Positions 18,591 through 26,566 of a DNA stretch of 64,000 nt are shown here, one piece after another (within the stretch, counting starts at the first letter, position 1; each line of letters opens with the position of its first letter). The DNA lies in contig NZ_CP016634.1 in the NCBI RefSeq assembly GCF_002741075.1, forward strand, positions 326,501 to 390,500. Reading direction: 5' to 3'. Origin of the DNA: Pseudomonas putida (lineage in GTDB: Bacteria; Pseudomonadota; Gammaproteobacteria; Pseudomonadales; Pseudomonadaceae). The notes under the pieces are model-generated. The model had not been told where the DNA came from and did not search any database. It was given only the letters and a program-made list of their open reading frames with translations. The position numbers and the translations under genes were made by a program.

Positions 18591-19451
18591 ATGGCTACGT
18601 TTACAAGAATGCGACGTTTCCTGGGGGTGGGGACAGCCCTGGTTTTGGCCATGAGCGCTGCACAGGCAATGGCTAAAGAAGTAAGCATAGGTTACGTGGA
18701 TGGTTGGTCCGACAGTGTGGCAACCACCTATGTGGCCGCTGAGGTGATCAAGCAGAAACTCGGTTATGACGTGGACCTCAAGCCCGTCGCCACCGGCATC
18801 ATGTGGCAGGGGGTGGCCACCGGCAAGCTCGATGCGATGCTGTCGGCCTGGCTGCCGGTCACCCACGGGGAATACTGGGGCAAGAACAAGGACAAAGTGG
18901 TCGACTACGGCCCCAACTTCAGGGACGCGAAGATCGGCCTTATCGTGCCGGAGTACGTCAAGGCCACCAGCATTGCCGACCTCAAGACCGATGAGAGTTT
19001 CAAGCACAAGATTGTCGGTATCGACGCCGGCTCCGGCGTGATGCTCAAGACCGACCAGGCCATCAAGGACTACGCCCTGGACGGCTACAAACTGCAAGCC
19101 AGCTCCGGTGCGGCGATGACCGCCGAACTGGGCCGTGCCTACGCCAAGCAGCAGTCCATCGCCGTGACCGGCTGGGTGCCGCACTGGATGTTCGCCAAAT
19201 GGAAACTCAAGTTCCTCGAAGATCCAAAAGGTGTGTATGGCGCTGCCGAAACCGTCAACAGCATCGGCAGCAAAGAGCTGGCGACCAAGGCGCCGGAAGT
19301 GGCCGAGTTCCTGAAGAACTTCCACTGGCAGTCCAAGGATGAGATCGGCGAAGTCATGCTGGCCATCCAGGAAGGTGCCAAGCCTGATGCTGCGGCCAAG
19401 GACTGGGTTGCCAAGCACCCAGAGCGCGTGAAGGAGTGGACCGGCAAGTAA
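18591..19451 (+). CDS. Glycine betaine/proline-type ABC transporter substrate-binding protein (OpuAC family)
   Basis: 286-residue periplasmic binding protein. The signal peptide runs to about residue 29 (ALVLAMSAAQAMA). Hallmarks of the quaternary-amine binding fold are present: GYVDGWSDSVATTYVAAEV, MLSAWLPVTHGEYW and AVTGWVPHWMFAKW; their tryptophans form the aromatic cage that grips the trimethylammonium group. The ATG at 18591 has GAGGGG 7 bases upstream. No permease or ATPase gene adjoins it, so it is a stand-alone binding protein that presumably serves a transporter elsewhere. Betaine or choline-type ligand is inferred. Confidence 0.88.
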   Translation: MATFTRMRRFLGVGTALVLAMSAAQAMAKEVSIGYVDGWSDSVATTYVAAEVIKQKLGYDVDLKPVATGIMWQGVATGKLDAMLSAWLPVTHGEYWGKNKDKVVDYGPNFRDAKIGLIVPEYVKATSIADLKTDESFKHKIVGIDAGSGVMLKTDQAIKDYALDGYKLQASSGAAMTAELGRAYAKQQSIAVTGWVPHWMFAKWKLKFLEDPKGVYGAAETVNSIGSKELATKAPEVAEFLKNFHWQSKDEIGEVMLAIQEGAKPDAAAKDWVAKHPERVKEWTGK

Positions 19452-19477
19452 TCAGCTTCCGTAGTCGACTCTGCTGT

Positions 19478-19541
19478 TTCGCGGGTAAACCCACTCCACA
19501 AGTACTGCACAGACTTGTGGGCGCGGGTTTACCCGCGAATT
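19478..19541. repeat. REP-like inverted pair
   Basis: TTCGCGGGTAAACCCACTCCAC facing GTGGGCGCGGGTTTACCCGCGAA across a short loop, just after the binding-protein stop. It is a well-preserved facing REP-like pair able to form a long hairpin. Confidence 0.75.
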
Positions 19542-19661
19542 TGTTACGCAATCTGTAAAACACCGTTGCATCTAAGACTAAGGTCGTCTGGTTGGTGTCC
19601 ATCGGCAGAATAAAGTAAGGGCGGGTTCTCCCTTATTTGCGTTGCTGCTAGGACAAAAACA

Positions 19662-19973
19662 ATGAACGACAGCATCTACCAATCGATACAGAACAGTCCG
19701 CGCTTCAAGGAGCTGGTCACCAAGCGAGAGCGTTTCGCCTGGATCCTCTCGGCGATCATGCTCGGTCTCTATTGCAGCTTCATCCTCCTCATCGCCTATG
19801 GCCCGCAGATCCTGGGTACCAAGCTCAGTCCCGACTCGTCGATCACCTGGGGCATTCCCCTGGGCGTCGGCCTGATCGTTGCGGCGTTTGTCCTGACCGC
19901 AATCTACGTGCGTCGCGCCAATGGCGAATTCGATGAGCTGAACAAAGAGATCCTGAAGGAGGCGCAACAATGA
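19662..19973 (+). CDS. yjcH: DUF485 inner-membrane protein YjcH
   Basis: 103-residue protein with two membrane helices ([21 protein letters not shown] and [21 protein letters not shown]). DUF485 proteins are almost always encoded directly upstream of the acetate permease and are probably an accessory of it. The stop overlaps the ATG of actP by 4 bases (ATGA), indicating coupled translation. Confidence 0.92.
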   Translation: MNDSIYQSIQNSPRFKELVTKRERFAWILSAIMLGLYCSFILLIAYGPQILGTKLSPDSSITWGIPLGVGLIVAAFVLTAIYVRRANGEFDELNKEILKEAQQ

Positions 19974-21634
19974 TCCGCCAAGCAAAAGCCCTGGCCGTCC
20001 TGGCCTGCGGTGCTTTCGCACCCGCCGTGTGGGCCGCCGATGCCCTGACCGGCGAGGTGCACAAGCAGCCGCTCAACGTTTCGGCGATCGCCATGTTCGT
20101 GGCCTTCGTCGCCTTTACCCTGTGCATTACCTACTGGGCCTCCAAGCGCAACAAGTCGGCCTCCGACTACTACGCCGCGGGCGGTCGCATCACTGGCTTC
20201 CAGAACGGCCTGGCGATCGCCGGTGACTACATGTCGGCCGCCTCCTTCCTGGGTATTTCCGCCCTGGTGTTCACTTCGGGCTATGACGGCTTGATCTATT
20301 CGATCGGGTTCCTGGTCGGCTGGCCGATCATCCTGTTCCTGATCGCCGAACGCCTGCGCAATCTGGGTAAGTACACCTTCGCCGACGTGGCCTCCTATCG
20401 CCTCGGGCAGAAGGAAATCCGCACGCTGTCGGCTTCCGGTTCGCTGGTGGTCGTGGCGTTCTACCTGATCGCCCAGATGGTCGGTGCTGGCAAGCTGATC
20501 CAACTGCTGTTCGGCCTGGACTACCACGTCGCGGTTATCCTGGTGGGTATCCTGATGTGTCTGTACGTGCTGTTCGGCGGCATGCTGGCCACTACTTGGG
20601 TCCAGATCATCAAGGCCGTGCTGCTGCTCTCCGGTGCCAGCTTCATGGCGCTGATGGTGATGAAACACGTGGGCTTTGACTTCAACACCCTGTTCTCCGA
20701 GGCGATCAAGGTACATGCCAAGGGCGAGGCGATCATGAGCCCGGGCGGCCTGGTCAAGGATCCGATCTCGGCGTTCTCCCTGGGCTTGGCGCTGATGTTC
20801 GGCACCGCCGGCCTGCCGCACATCCTGATGCGCTTCTTCACCGTCAGCGACGCCAAGGAAGCGCGCAAGAGCGTGCTCTACGCCACTGGCTTCATCGGCT
20901 ACTTCTACATCCTGACCTTCATCATCGGCTTCGGCGCGATTCTGCTGGTCAGCACTAACCCGGACTTCAAGGACGCCGCTGGCGCCCTGATCGGCGGCAA
21001 CAACATGGCGGCGGTGCACCTGGCCAATGCCGTGGGCGGTAGCGTGTTCCTGGGCTTCATCTCGGCGGTCGCCTTCGCCACCATCCTGGCCGTGGTCGCG
21101 GGCCTGACCCTGGCCGGTGCCTCGGCGGTATCTCATGACCTGTACGCCAGCGTATGGCGCAAGGGCAAGGCCAACGACAAGGATGAGATCCGCGTGTCGA
21201 AGATCACCACCATCGCCCTGGGCGTACTGGCGATCGGCCTGGGCATCCTGTTCGAGAACCAGAACATCGCGTTCATGGTGGGCCTGGCCTTCTCCATCGC
21301 TGCCAGCTGCAACTTCCCGGTGCTGCTGCTCTCGATGTACTGGAAAAAACTGACCACCCGCGGCGCCATGATCGGTGGCTGGATGGGCCTGGTCAGCGCG
21401 GTCGGCCTGATGATCCTCGGCCCGACCATCTGGGTGCAGATCCTCGGCCACGAAAAAGCCATCTATCCGTACGAGTACCCGGCGCTGTTCTCCATGCTCA
21501 TCGCCTTTGCCGGTATCTGGTTCTTCTCGGTGACCGACAAGTCCAAGGCCGCTGAAGACGAGCGTGCGCTGTTCTTCCCGCAGTTCGTCCGCTCGCAGAC
21601 CGGACTGGGGGCCAGTGGCGCGGTTTCCCACTGA
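19970..21634 (+). CDS. actP: Cation/acetate symporter ActP
   Basis: 554-residue sodium:solute symporter importing acetate and other short carboxylates. It has a cleavable or first membrane segment (residues 1-22), then about 13 helices. Family signature regions include [40 protein letters not shown] and [15 protein letters not shown]. The gene follows yjcH in the usual acetate operon and ends at a strong intrinsic terminator (21656-21680), which also marks the last backbone gene before the accessory region. Confidence 0.95.
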   Translation: MIRQAKALAVLACGAFAPAVWAADALTGEVHKQPLNVSAIAMFVAFVAFTLCITYWASKRNKSASDYYAAGGRITGFQNGLAIAGDYMSAASFLGISALVFTSGYDGLIYSIGFLVGWPIILFLIAERLRNLGKYTFADVASYRLGQKEIRTLSASGSLVVVAFYLIAQMVGAGKLIQLLFGLDYHVAVILVGILMCLYVLFGGMLATTWVQIIKAVLLLSGASFMALMVMKHVGFDFNTLFSEAIKVHAKGEAIMSPGGLVKDPISAFSLGLALMFGTAGLPHILMRFFTVSDAKEARKSVLYATGFIGYFYILTFIIGFGAILLVSTNPDFKDAAGALIGGNNMAAVHLANAVGGSVFLGFISAVAFATILAVVAGLTLAGASAVSHDLYASVWRKGKANDKDEIRVSKITTIALGVLAIGLGILFENQNIAFMVGLAFSIAASCNFPVLLLSMYWKKLTTRGAMIGGWMGLVSAVGLMILGPTIWVQILGHEKAIYPYEYPALFSMLIAFAGIWFFSVTDKSKAAEDERALFFPQFVRSQTGLGASGAVSH

Positions 21635-21655
21635 GGCCTTTTCTCTACTGCAATG

Positions 21656-21680
21656 ACGCCCCGCTAGTCGGGGCGTTTTC
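21656..21680 (+). terminator. Intrinsic terminator after actP
   Basis: Arms ACGCCCCG (21656-21663) and CGGGGCGT (21669-21676) around CTAGT, followed by TTTTC. Placed 22 bases after the actP stop. Confidence 0.9.
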
Positions 21681-22027
21681 ATTGGCTATGAGAAATTTCG
21701 CAATGGCATAGGACGTTTCGCAGTTTCGTTGGGACCAGTCTCGTTAAAAACGTAGGCCGGATTGCCCACACTTCTCGCCTCTACCCGTATTCCGGCAAAG
21801 CCGATCGACGACCTCATGGGCGCTTTTTTCACGTTGAAGCCCGTCGGTAAACGGATGGCTGGAGGTAGGAGTCGTCTGACGCACCCGGGGGATATTTCCT
21901 ATTGGCTTTGGGAGGCGTCCGACTATTCATATGCGTCAATCAGCGAACAATAGGTCCAGTGATAGTCAATTGGCCACTATCGGACTTCTGCAAAGGCCAA
22001 CTGCTGATTTGTAAAGGATGACACTCC
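21681..22027. promoter_or_regulatory. Regulatory gap upstream of the two-component operon
   Basis: A 347-base gap after the actP terminator with no convincing gene. It holds GAAATTTC at 21692-21699, followed by GCAAT, which recurs upstream of the pilin gene as GAAATTTC then TACAAT. An ORF at 21762-21953 has no ribosome site or family resemblance and is discounted. The response-regulator promoter must lie here but I cannot place its boxes. Confidence 0.45.
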
Positions 22028-22651
22028 ATGAAAGTTGTGATCGTGGACGACCACCCCTTCATCCGTTCCAGCGTGAGCATGCAGCTTCGCCAGGACAGGC
22101 TCGAGGTGGTCGGCCAGGCGGACAACGGCGTCGATGCCGTGCGCCTGGTGCGCGAGCATGTGCCAGATCTGGTGGTGCTGGATCTTGTGCTGCCCGACAT
22201 GGACGGCCTGCAGGTTCTGCTCCGGATTCGGGAAATGCCACAGCCACCGAAGGTCCTGGTGCTTACGTCGCACCTGGCTGATTATTTTTCGTTACGGTGC
22301 ATGCGGGCAGGGGCCTCGGGGTTTCTGTCCAAGAGCGACAATCTCGATGAGCTGAGCAAGGCCGTGCTGGCCCTGCGTTCCGGTTACAGCTATTTCCCAG
22401 ATGTGTCGTACAGTTCCGTCAACCACAAGGACATGATCACCACCGAAGCCCAACGCATCGCCGCGCTCAGCGATCGTGAAGTGATCATTTTCCAGTACCT
22501 GGCGCGTGGCATGAGCAACAAGACCATTGGCGAATTGATGCTGATCAGCAACAAAACGGTCAGTACCTACAAGACACGCCTGCTGGAAAAACTCAGGGTG
22601 AGCTCGCTGATCGAGCTGGCCGACCTCGCTCGCCGCAACCAGCTCATCTAG
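22028..22651 (+). CDS. NarL/LuxR-family response regulator (BvgA-like)
   Basis: 207-residue DNA-binding response regulator. The receiver domain (1-120) has the acidic pair DDH near the start, the phospho-acceptor Asp in VVLDLVLPD (about residue 54), the Thr/Ser in LVLTSHLA and the Lys in GFLSKSDN. The C-terminal LuxR-type helix-turn-helix (about 145-205) reads LSDREVIIFQYLARGMSNKTI and SNKTVSTYKTRLLEKL. It lies 11 bases upstream of the BvgS-like kinase, so they form a cognate pair. Control of the adjoining pilus operon is inferred from position and a shared motif. Confidence 0.92.
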   Translation: MKVVIVDDHPFIRSSVSMQLRQDRLEVVGQADNGVDAVRLVREHVPDLVVLDLVLPDMDGLQVLLRIREMPQPPKVLVLTSHLADYFSLRCMRAGASGFLSKSDNLDELSKAVLALRSGYSYFPDVSYSSVNHKDMITTEAQRIAALSDREVIIFQYLARGMSNKTIGELMLISNKTVSTYKTRLLEKLRVSSLIELADLARRNQLI

Positions 22652-22662
22652 AACATTCCTCC

Positions 22663-25600
22663 GTGCCCTTACGTCTTTTACTGGCGGCGTTGCTGCATTG
22701 CATCGCCGTCACCGTCGCCCATGGTGCTCCACTGCTCAACACGCATCCCTTTTCCGAAGGTGCGCGGCCGGACCTGGACAATCGACAGCTTCGTTGGTTG
22801 TGGGAACGTCGTACCCTGCGCCTGGGAGTGGTCGATCGTGAAAATCCGCCGTTCGAAATCCTCGGTACCGGCTTGTCTTTCGAAGGTATAACCGCCGATT
22901 ACGCCAGCCTGCTGGCCGCTCAGTTGCGGCTGCAGGTGAAGGTCAAGGTGTTCTCCTCGCTCGACAGCGCGGTCACGGGTTTGCGCGAGGGTGATATCGA
23001 CCTGCTCGGCTCGATGACGGTGGAGCAGGCCAGGGCGTGGGGGCTGCGGCTGTCGAAGCCCTACGTCAGCGATGCCCCCACCTTGCTGGCACCGACCCTG
23101 CGTGCGCCGCTGGATCCCGGGCAGCCTGTGCGGCTGGCGATGGTCGATGGCTATCGGGCACCGGATCAGGTGGGTGAGGCCTTGCCCCAGGCCCAGCTGC
23201 ACACTTACCCATCGCCAGCGAGTGCCTTGGCCGCGTTATCGCTCGACCAGACCGACCTGTATTTGGGCAGTGCGCTGGCTGTGCGTTATGTGTTGGGCCG
23301 CAACCAGTCGGGTGGTTTTGAGGAGATTGGGCGTGCCAACCTGCCTGAGCAGATGCTCGGCTTCGCCATGGCGGAGGACGGCAGCCCCTTGGCGGACCTG
23401 GTCGATACCGCCTTGGACAGCCTCTCGGTGTCCCAGCGTCTGGAAGTGAGCAAGCGCTGGCGGCCCACGCTGATCGACAGCCACCATCCCGAACCCCTGC
23501 AGTTGAGCGTTGCCGAGCAGCTCTGGCTGCGTGATAACCCACGCGTGACGGTTCTGGCCGACGAGCATCTGGTGCCGTTGAGCTATCACGATGCCAATGG
23601 CAATTGGCGTGGCATGAGCCTGGACATCCTGCAGTTGATCGAGCGCCGCACCGGCTTGCAGTTCGATGTTCGGCCCGGCGGCACCATCGAGCGCATGATC
23701 GACCAACTGCGCCAAGGGCAGGCGCAGTTGATCGCTGGCTTGCCCGATAGTCCTGGGCGTCGTCGGCATTTGAGTTTCAGTCGTGCCTACCTGAGTGCGC
23801 CACGGGTATTGGTGACGCGCGACGAGCCTCAGGCGCCGACAGCGCTTGCCCAGTTGCAGGGGCAGCGATTGGCGTTGATCCAGGGTAGCGCGGTGCAGGA
23901 TGAGCTGCGCCAACACTATCCAAGGGTTCGTCCGCTGAACGTCGCCACGCCTTTGGACGCCCTGCATGCCGTGGCCAAAGGCAAGGCTACCGCTGCCGTG
24001 CTGACCCTCGACGATGCCCGCCCCCTGATCATCCGCTGGTACCCGGGGCGCTTGAAGATCGCTGCCAGTCTGGCACTGCCGCCAGTGCATTTCGCCTTGG
24101 CGAGCCTTCGCGGGGCGACAGAGCTGCAAGGCATCATCAACAAGGCCATGTTCAGTCTGGCCCCACAGGAAATCGACGCGCTGGTGCGCCGCTGGCGCAA
24201 CCCCATGATCGTGGCCGACGGCAACTGGCCCCGTTACCGGGCCAAGGTCGTGGCAGGCTTTGCCGTGATTGTCGTATTGCTGGCCATGGCATTGTTGTGG
24301 GTCCGGTACTTGCGGCGCCTGCACTTGCAACTTCGGGGCGCCAAGCAGGACGCCGAGCAGGCCAACCAGGCCAAAACCCACTTTCTGGCCACCATGAGCC
24401 ATGAAATCCGCACGCCGTTGCATGCCGTCCAAGGCATGCTCGAGCTGGCTCAGCGCAAAGCCGCCCAGGGGGTACTCGATCGGCTGGCCATCGAGGTTGC
24501 CAGCGATGCGGCACGCGGCCTGTTGGAGCTGATCGGCGACATACTCGATATCACGCGCATCGAATCCGGGCACTTGCAGTTGGTGCTCGAGCGGGTTCGC
24601 CTGGATGAACAGGTTGCCCGGGTCGTGCAGCTTTTTCAGCAGCAGGCCAAAGGTAAAGGCCTGGAATTGCTTCTGGACACGCACGGTCTGGTCGATGCAC
24701 AGGTGATGCTCGATCCACTGCGCTTCAAGCAAGTGCTGGCGAACCTGTTGAGCAATGCAGTCAAGTTCACCCCGCAAGGCCATGTGCGGGTGCGGGTGCG
24801 GGCGCGGCAATACGAGACGAGACTGCTGGTCGAACTGCATGTCGAGGACACCGGCATCGGCATCGATGCTGCCGAACTGGACGCGCTCGGCCAGCCCTTC
24901 CGCCAGGCCAGCAACCAGCGTCAATCGGCCCGCTGCAGCGCAGGCCTGGGCCTGGGCATCAGCCGCAGCCTCTGCCAGATGATGGGGGGCGATCTTAGGT
25001 TGCACAGCGTCCTGGGGCAGGGGACACGCGTGGAACTGAACCTTGACCTGGCGCTGGCACCTGAGCGCGAGCAGGCCCTGCCCGCCAGTGCGCCGCCGGC
25101 CCAGGCGAGCGAGCTGCGCTTGCGGGTGCTGGTGGTCGATGACTATCCGGCCAATCGCCTGCTGCTGGCTCAGCAACTGGATTTTCTCGGTCACCATGCC
25201 CGGGTCGCCGAAGATGGCTCGCAGGCGCTGCGCCTGTGGCTCAAGGAGCATTTCGACGTGGTGATCAGCGACTGCAACATGCCGCAGCTCAATGGCTACG
25301 CCTTGGCACGGGCCATTCGCGAACACGAGCGTCGCAGTGGTCGGTCGCGCTGTCGCTTGATCGGCCTGACGGCCAGCGCCATGACGCGGGAGCGACGACG
25401 GTGCCGGGCTGTAGGCATGGATGATTGCCTGTTCAAGCCGCTCGGTCTGGACAGCCTGCAACGGGCGTTGGCCGATGGCATGCGCCAGCAAGGCTCAGAG
25501 CAGCCCATGCTCGACCTCGACCACCTGCAGCGTCTGGTCAACCGCGACCAAGCTGCGCTCAAGGCCTTGCTGGGCGATCTGCGCAGCAGCAATCGCGAGG

Positions 25601-25851
25601 ATCTGCAGCGCCTGGAAGCTGTGGGTAACGATGCATCCGCGCTGTCGGAGCTGGCTCATCGCGTCAAGGGTGGCGCCAGGATTGCTCGGGCTGATCGACT
25701 GTATGAACGGTGCGAACAGCTTGAGCGCAGTTGTGCCACGCAACCGGTGGATGTCGCGCGCCTGCAGCGTGATGTCCAGGCGCTGCGTCGGGTTATGGTG
25801 CAGCTGGAGCAGCAATTGGCGAGGCTGCCAGCCCGCGGTTTTCAAGGCTGA
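22663..25851 (+). CDS. Unorthodox hybrid sensor histidine kinase (BvgS/EvgS type)
   Basis: 1062-residue membrane sensor starting at GTG 22663. Order of parts: signal peptide (MPLRLLLAALLHCIAVTVAHG), two tandem periplasmic family-3 solute-binding (Venus flytrap) domains (about 45-270 and 285-510), a membrane helix (about 528-548), HisKA with FLATMSHEIRTPLHAVQ (phospho-His about 579), HATPase with NLLSNAVKF (about 695), a receiver domain with VLVVDDYPANR and DVVISDCNMPQ (Asp about 868), and an Hpt domain with LAHRVKGGARIARA (His about 996). This His-Asp-His relay passes phosphate to the upstream regulator. There is no PAS domain, unlike Bordetella BvgS. The ligand is unknown. Confidence 0.93.
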   Translation: MPLRLLLAALLHCIAVTVAHGAPLLNTHPFSEGARPDLDNRQLRWLWERRTLRLGVVDRENPPFEILGTGLSFEGITADYASLLAAQLRLQVKVKVFSSLDSAVTGLREGDIDLLGSMTVEQARAWGLRLSKPYVSDAPTLLAPTLRAPLDPGQPVRLAMVDGYRAPDQVGEALPQAQLHTYPSPASALAALSLDQTDLYLGSALAVRYVLGRNQSGGFEEIGRANLPEQMLGFAMAEDGSPLADLVDTALDSLSVSQRLEVSKRWRPTLIDSHHPEPLQLSVAEQLWLRDNPRVTVLADEHLVPLSYHDANGNWRGMSLDILQLIERRTGLQFDVRPGGTIERMIDQLRQGQAQLIAGLPDSPGRRRHLSFSRAYLSAPRVLVTRDEPQAPTALAQLQGQRLALIQGSAVQDELRQHYPRVRPLNVATPLDALHAVAKGKATAAVLTLDDARPLIIRWYPGRLKIAASLALPPVHFALASLRGATELQGIINKAMFSLAPQEIDALVRRWRNPMIVADGNWPRYRAKVVAGFAVIVVLLAMALLWVRYLRRLHLQLRGAKQDAEQANQAKTHFLATMSHEIRTPLHAVQGMLELAQRKAAQGVLDRLAIEVASDAARGLLELIGDILDITRIESGHLQLVLERVRLDEQVARVVQLFQQQAKGKGLELLLDTHGLVDAQVMLDPLRFKQVLANLLSNAVKFTPQGHVRVRVRARQYETRLLVELHVEDTGIGIDAAELDALGQPFRQASNQRQSARCSAGLGLGISRSLCQMMGGDLRLHSVLGQGTRVELNLDLALAPEREQALPASAPPAQASELRLRVLVVDDYPANRLLLAQQLDFLGHHARVAEDGSQALRLWLKEHFDVVISDCNMPQLNGYALARAIREHERRSGRSRCRLIGLTASAMTRERRRCRAVGMDDCLFKPLGLDSLQRALADGMRQQGSEQPMLDLDHLQRLVNRDQAALKALLGDLRSSNREDLQRLEAVGNDASALSELAHRVKGGARIARADRLYERCEQLERSCATQPVDVARLQRDVQALRRVMVQLEQQLARLPARGFQG

Positions 25852-25984
25852 GCGTCGCGTATGAAATTTCTACAATACGCTCAGAGCGGTCCTGCATATA
25901 CACGTACAGCGCTTGCGGATAATTCACTCCGTCAGCGGCGAATTGCCGAGATGACATTTCAGGTTTTTCAAGGAGATGAATGGA
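25852..25984 (+). promoter_or_regulatory. Probable pilin promoter region
   Basis: 133 bases between the sensor kinase and the pilin gene, more AT-rich than the coding flanks. It contains GAAATTTC at 25863-25870 followed by TACAAT, matching the element after the actP terminator, and ends with a strong AAGGAG ribosome site at 25970-25975. A regulator site here would link the two-component pair to pilus expression; this is inference. Confidence 0.45.
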
Positions 25985-26467
25985 ATGAAAGCGCGTTTTC
26001 TGGCTATCCCTTTTCTGGCACTGGCCGCAGGTTCGGTGACGGCCGCTGAGACGATCGAGAAGCAGATCCAAGTCGTGGCCCAGGTGCCGACCGAGAAGTT
26101 CTTTGTCGAGCCGGTCGGCAACTGGATGGATGATCCGCAAACGCTCACCTGGAACCCACAGCGTGAAGACTTCGGCGATATCCGTCGTCAGTTCCAGGCC
26201 AAGAGCACCATCGGTCCGGTGACGGCCTTCCTGCTCAACCAGCCAGAGGTCGTCAGCGGTATCGACAAGTTCGGTCTCAGTGTCACCCTGGCTGGCAAGG
26301 CGCTGGGCCTTACGCCTGTTCCGCTGCTGACCAAAGAGCAGGCCGCTGCCGGCACCACCATGGATTTCGTGGTCAGCGCGGTGAAGCCAACCGGTGGTTA
26401 CAAGCCAGGCTCCTACCAGGGCATGGTCAACATGATGTTCGAAAGCGAAGCCCCAGGCGGCGCCTGA
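25985..26467 (+). CDS. CS1-type (alternate chaperone-usher) fimbrial major pilin
   Basis: 160-residue secreted pilin of the CS1/CFA/I/Cbl family: a signal peptide (MKARFLAIPFLALAAGSVTAA), then AETIEKQIQVVAQVPTEKFF, the typical mature N-terminal donor strand, and a beta-rich body ending GSYQGMVNMMFESEAP. It has no cysteine pair, as expected for the alpha/CS1 class. AAGGAG sits 9 bases before ATG 25985; the ATG at 25976 lies against the ribosome site and is rejected. First gene of a pilin-usher-chaperone-tip operon. Confidence 0.88.
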   Translation: MKARFLAIPFLALAAGSVTAAETIEKQIQVVAQVPTEKFFVEPVGNWMDDPQTLTWNPQREDFGDIRRQFQAKSTIGPVTAFLLNQPEVVSGIDKFGLSVTLAGKALGLTPVPLLTKEQAAAGTTMDFVVSAVKPTGGYKPGSYQGMVNMMFESEAPGGA

Positions 26468-26566
26468 TCCCTCTCTGCGGCACACCGCACTCCCTCTTCA
26501 TTGCCTCCCTCCGCTGCTCGATATCCTTCGGGCGGCAGGGGGTAGGCTTTGCCTGCGGAAAGAGTC

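Noticed and set aside
19904..21682. 592-codon antisense frame across actP
   Set aside because: Composition is Gln/Gly/Asp/His-rich without motifs; actP is strongly supported.
21762..21953. 63-codon frame before the response regulator
   Set aside because: No ribosome site, no recognisable features and it overlaps a probable regulatory region.
23236..25491. 751-codon antisense frame in the sensor kinase
   Set aside because: Shadow of the kinase; the kinase has full domain order and motifs.
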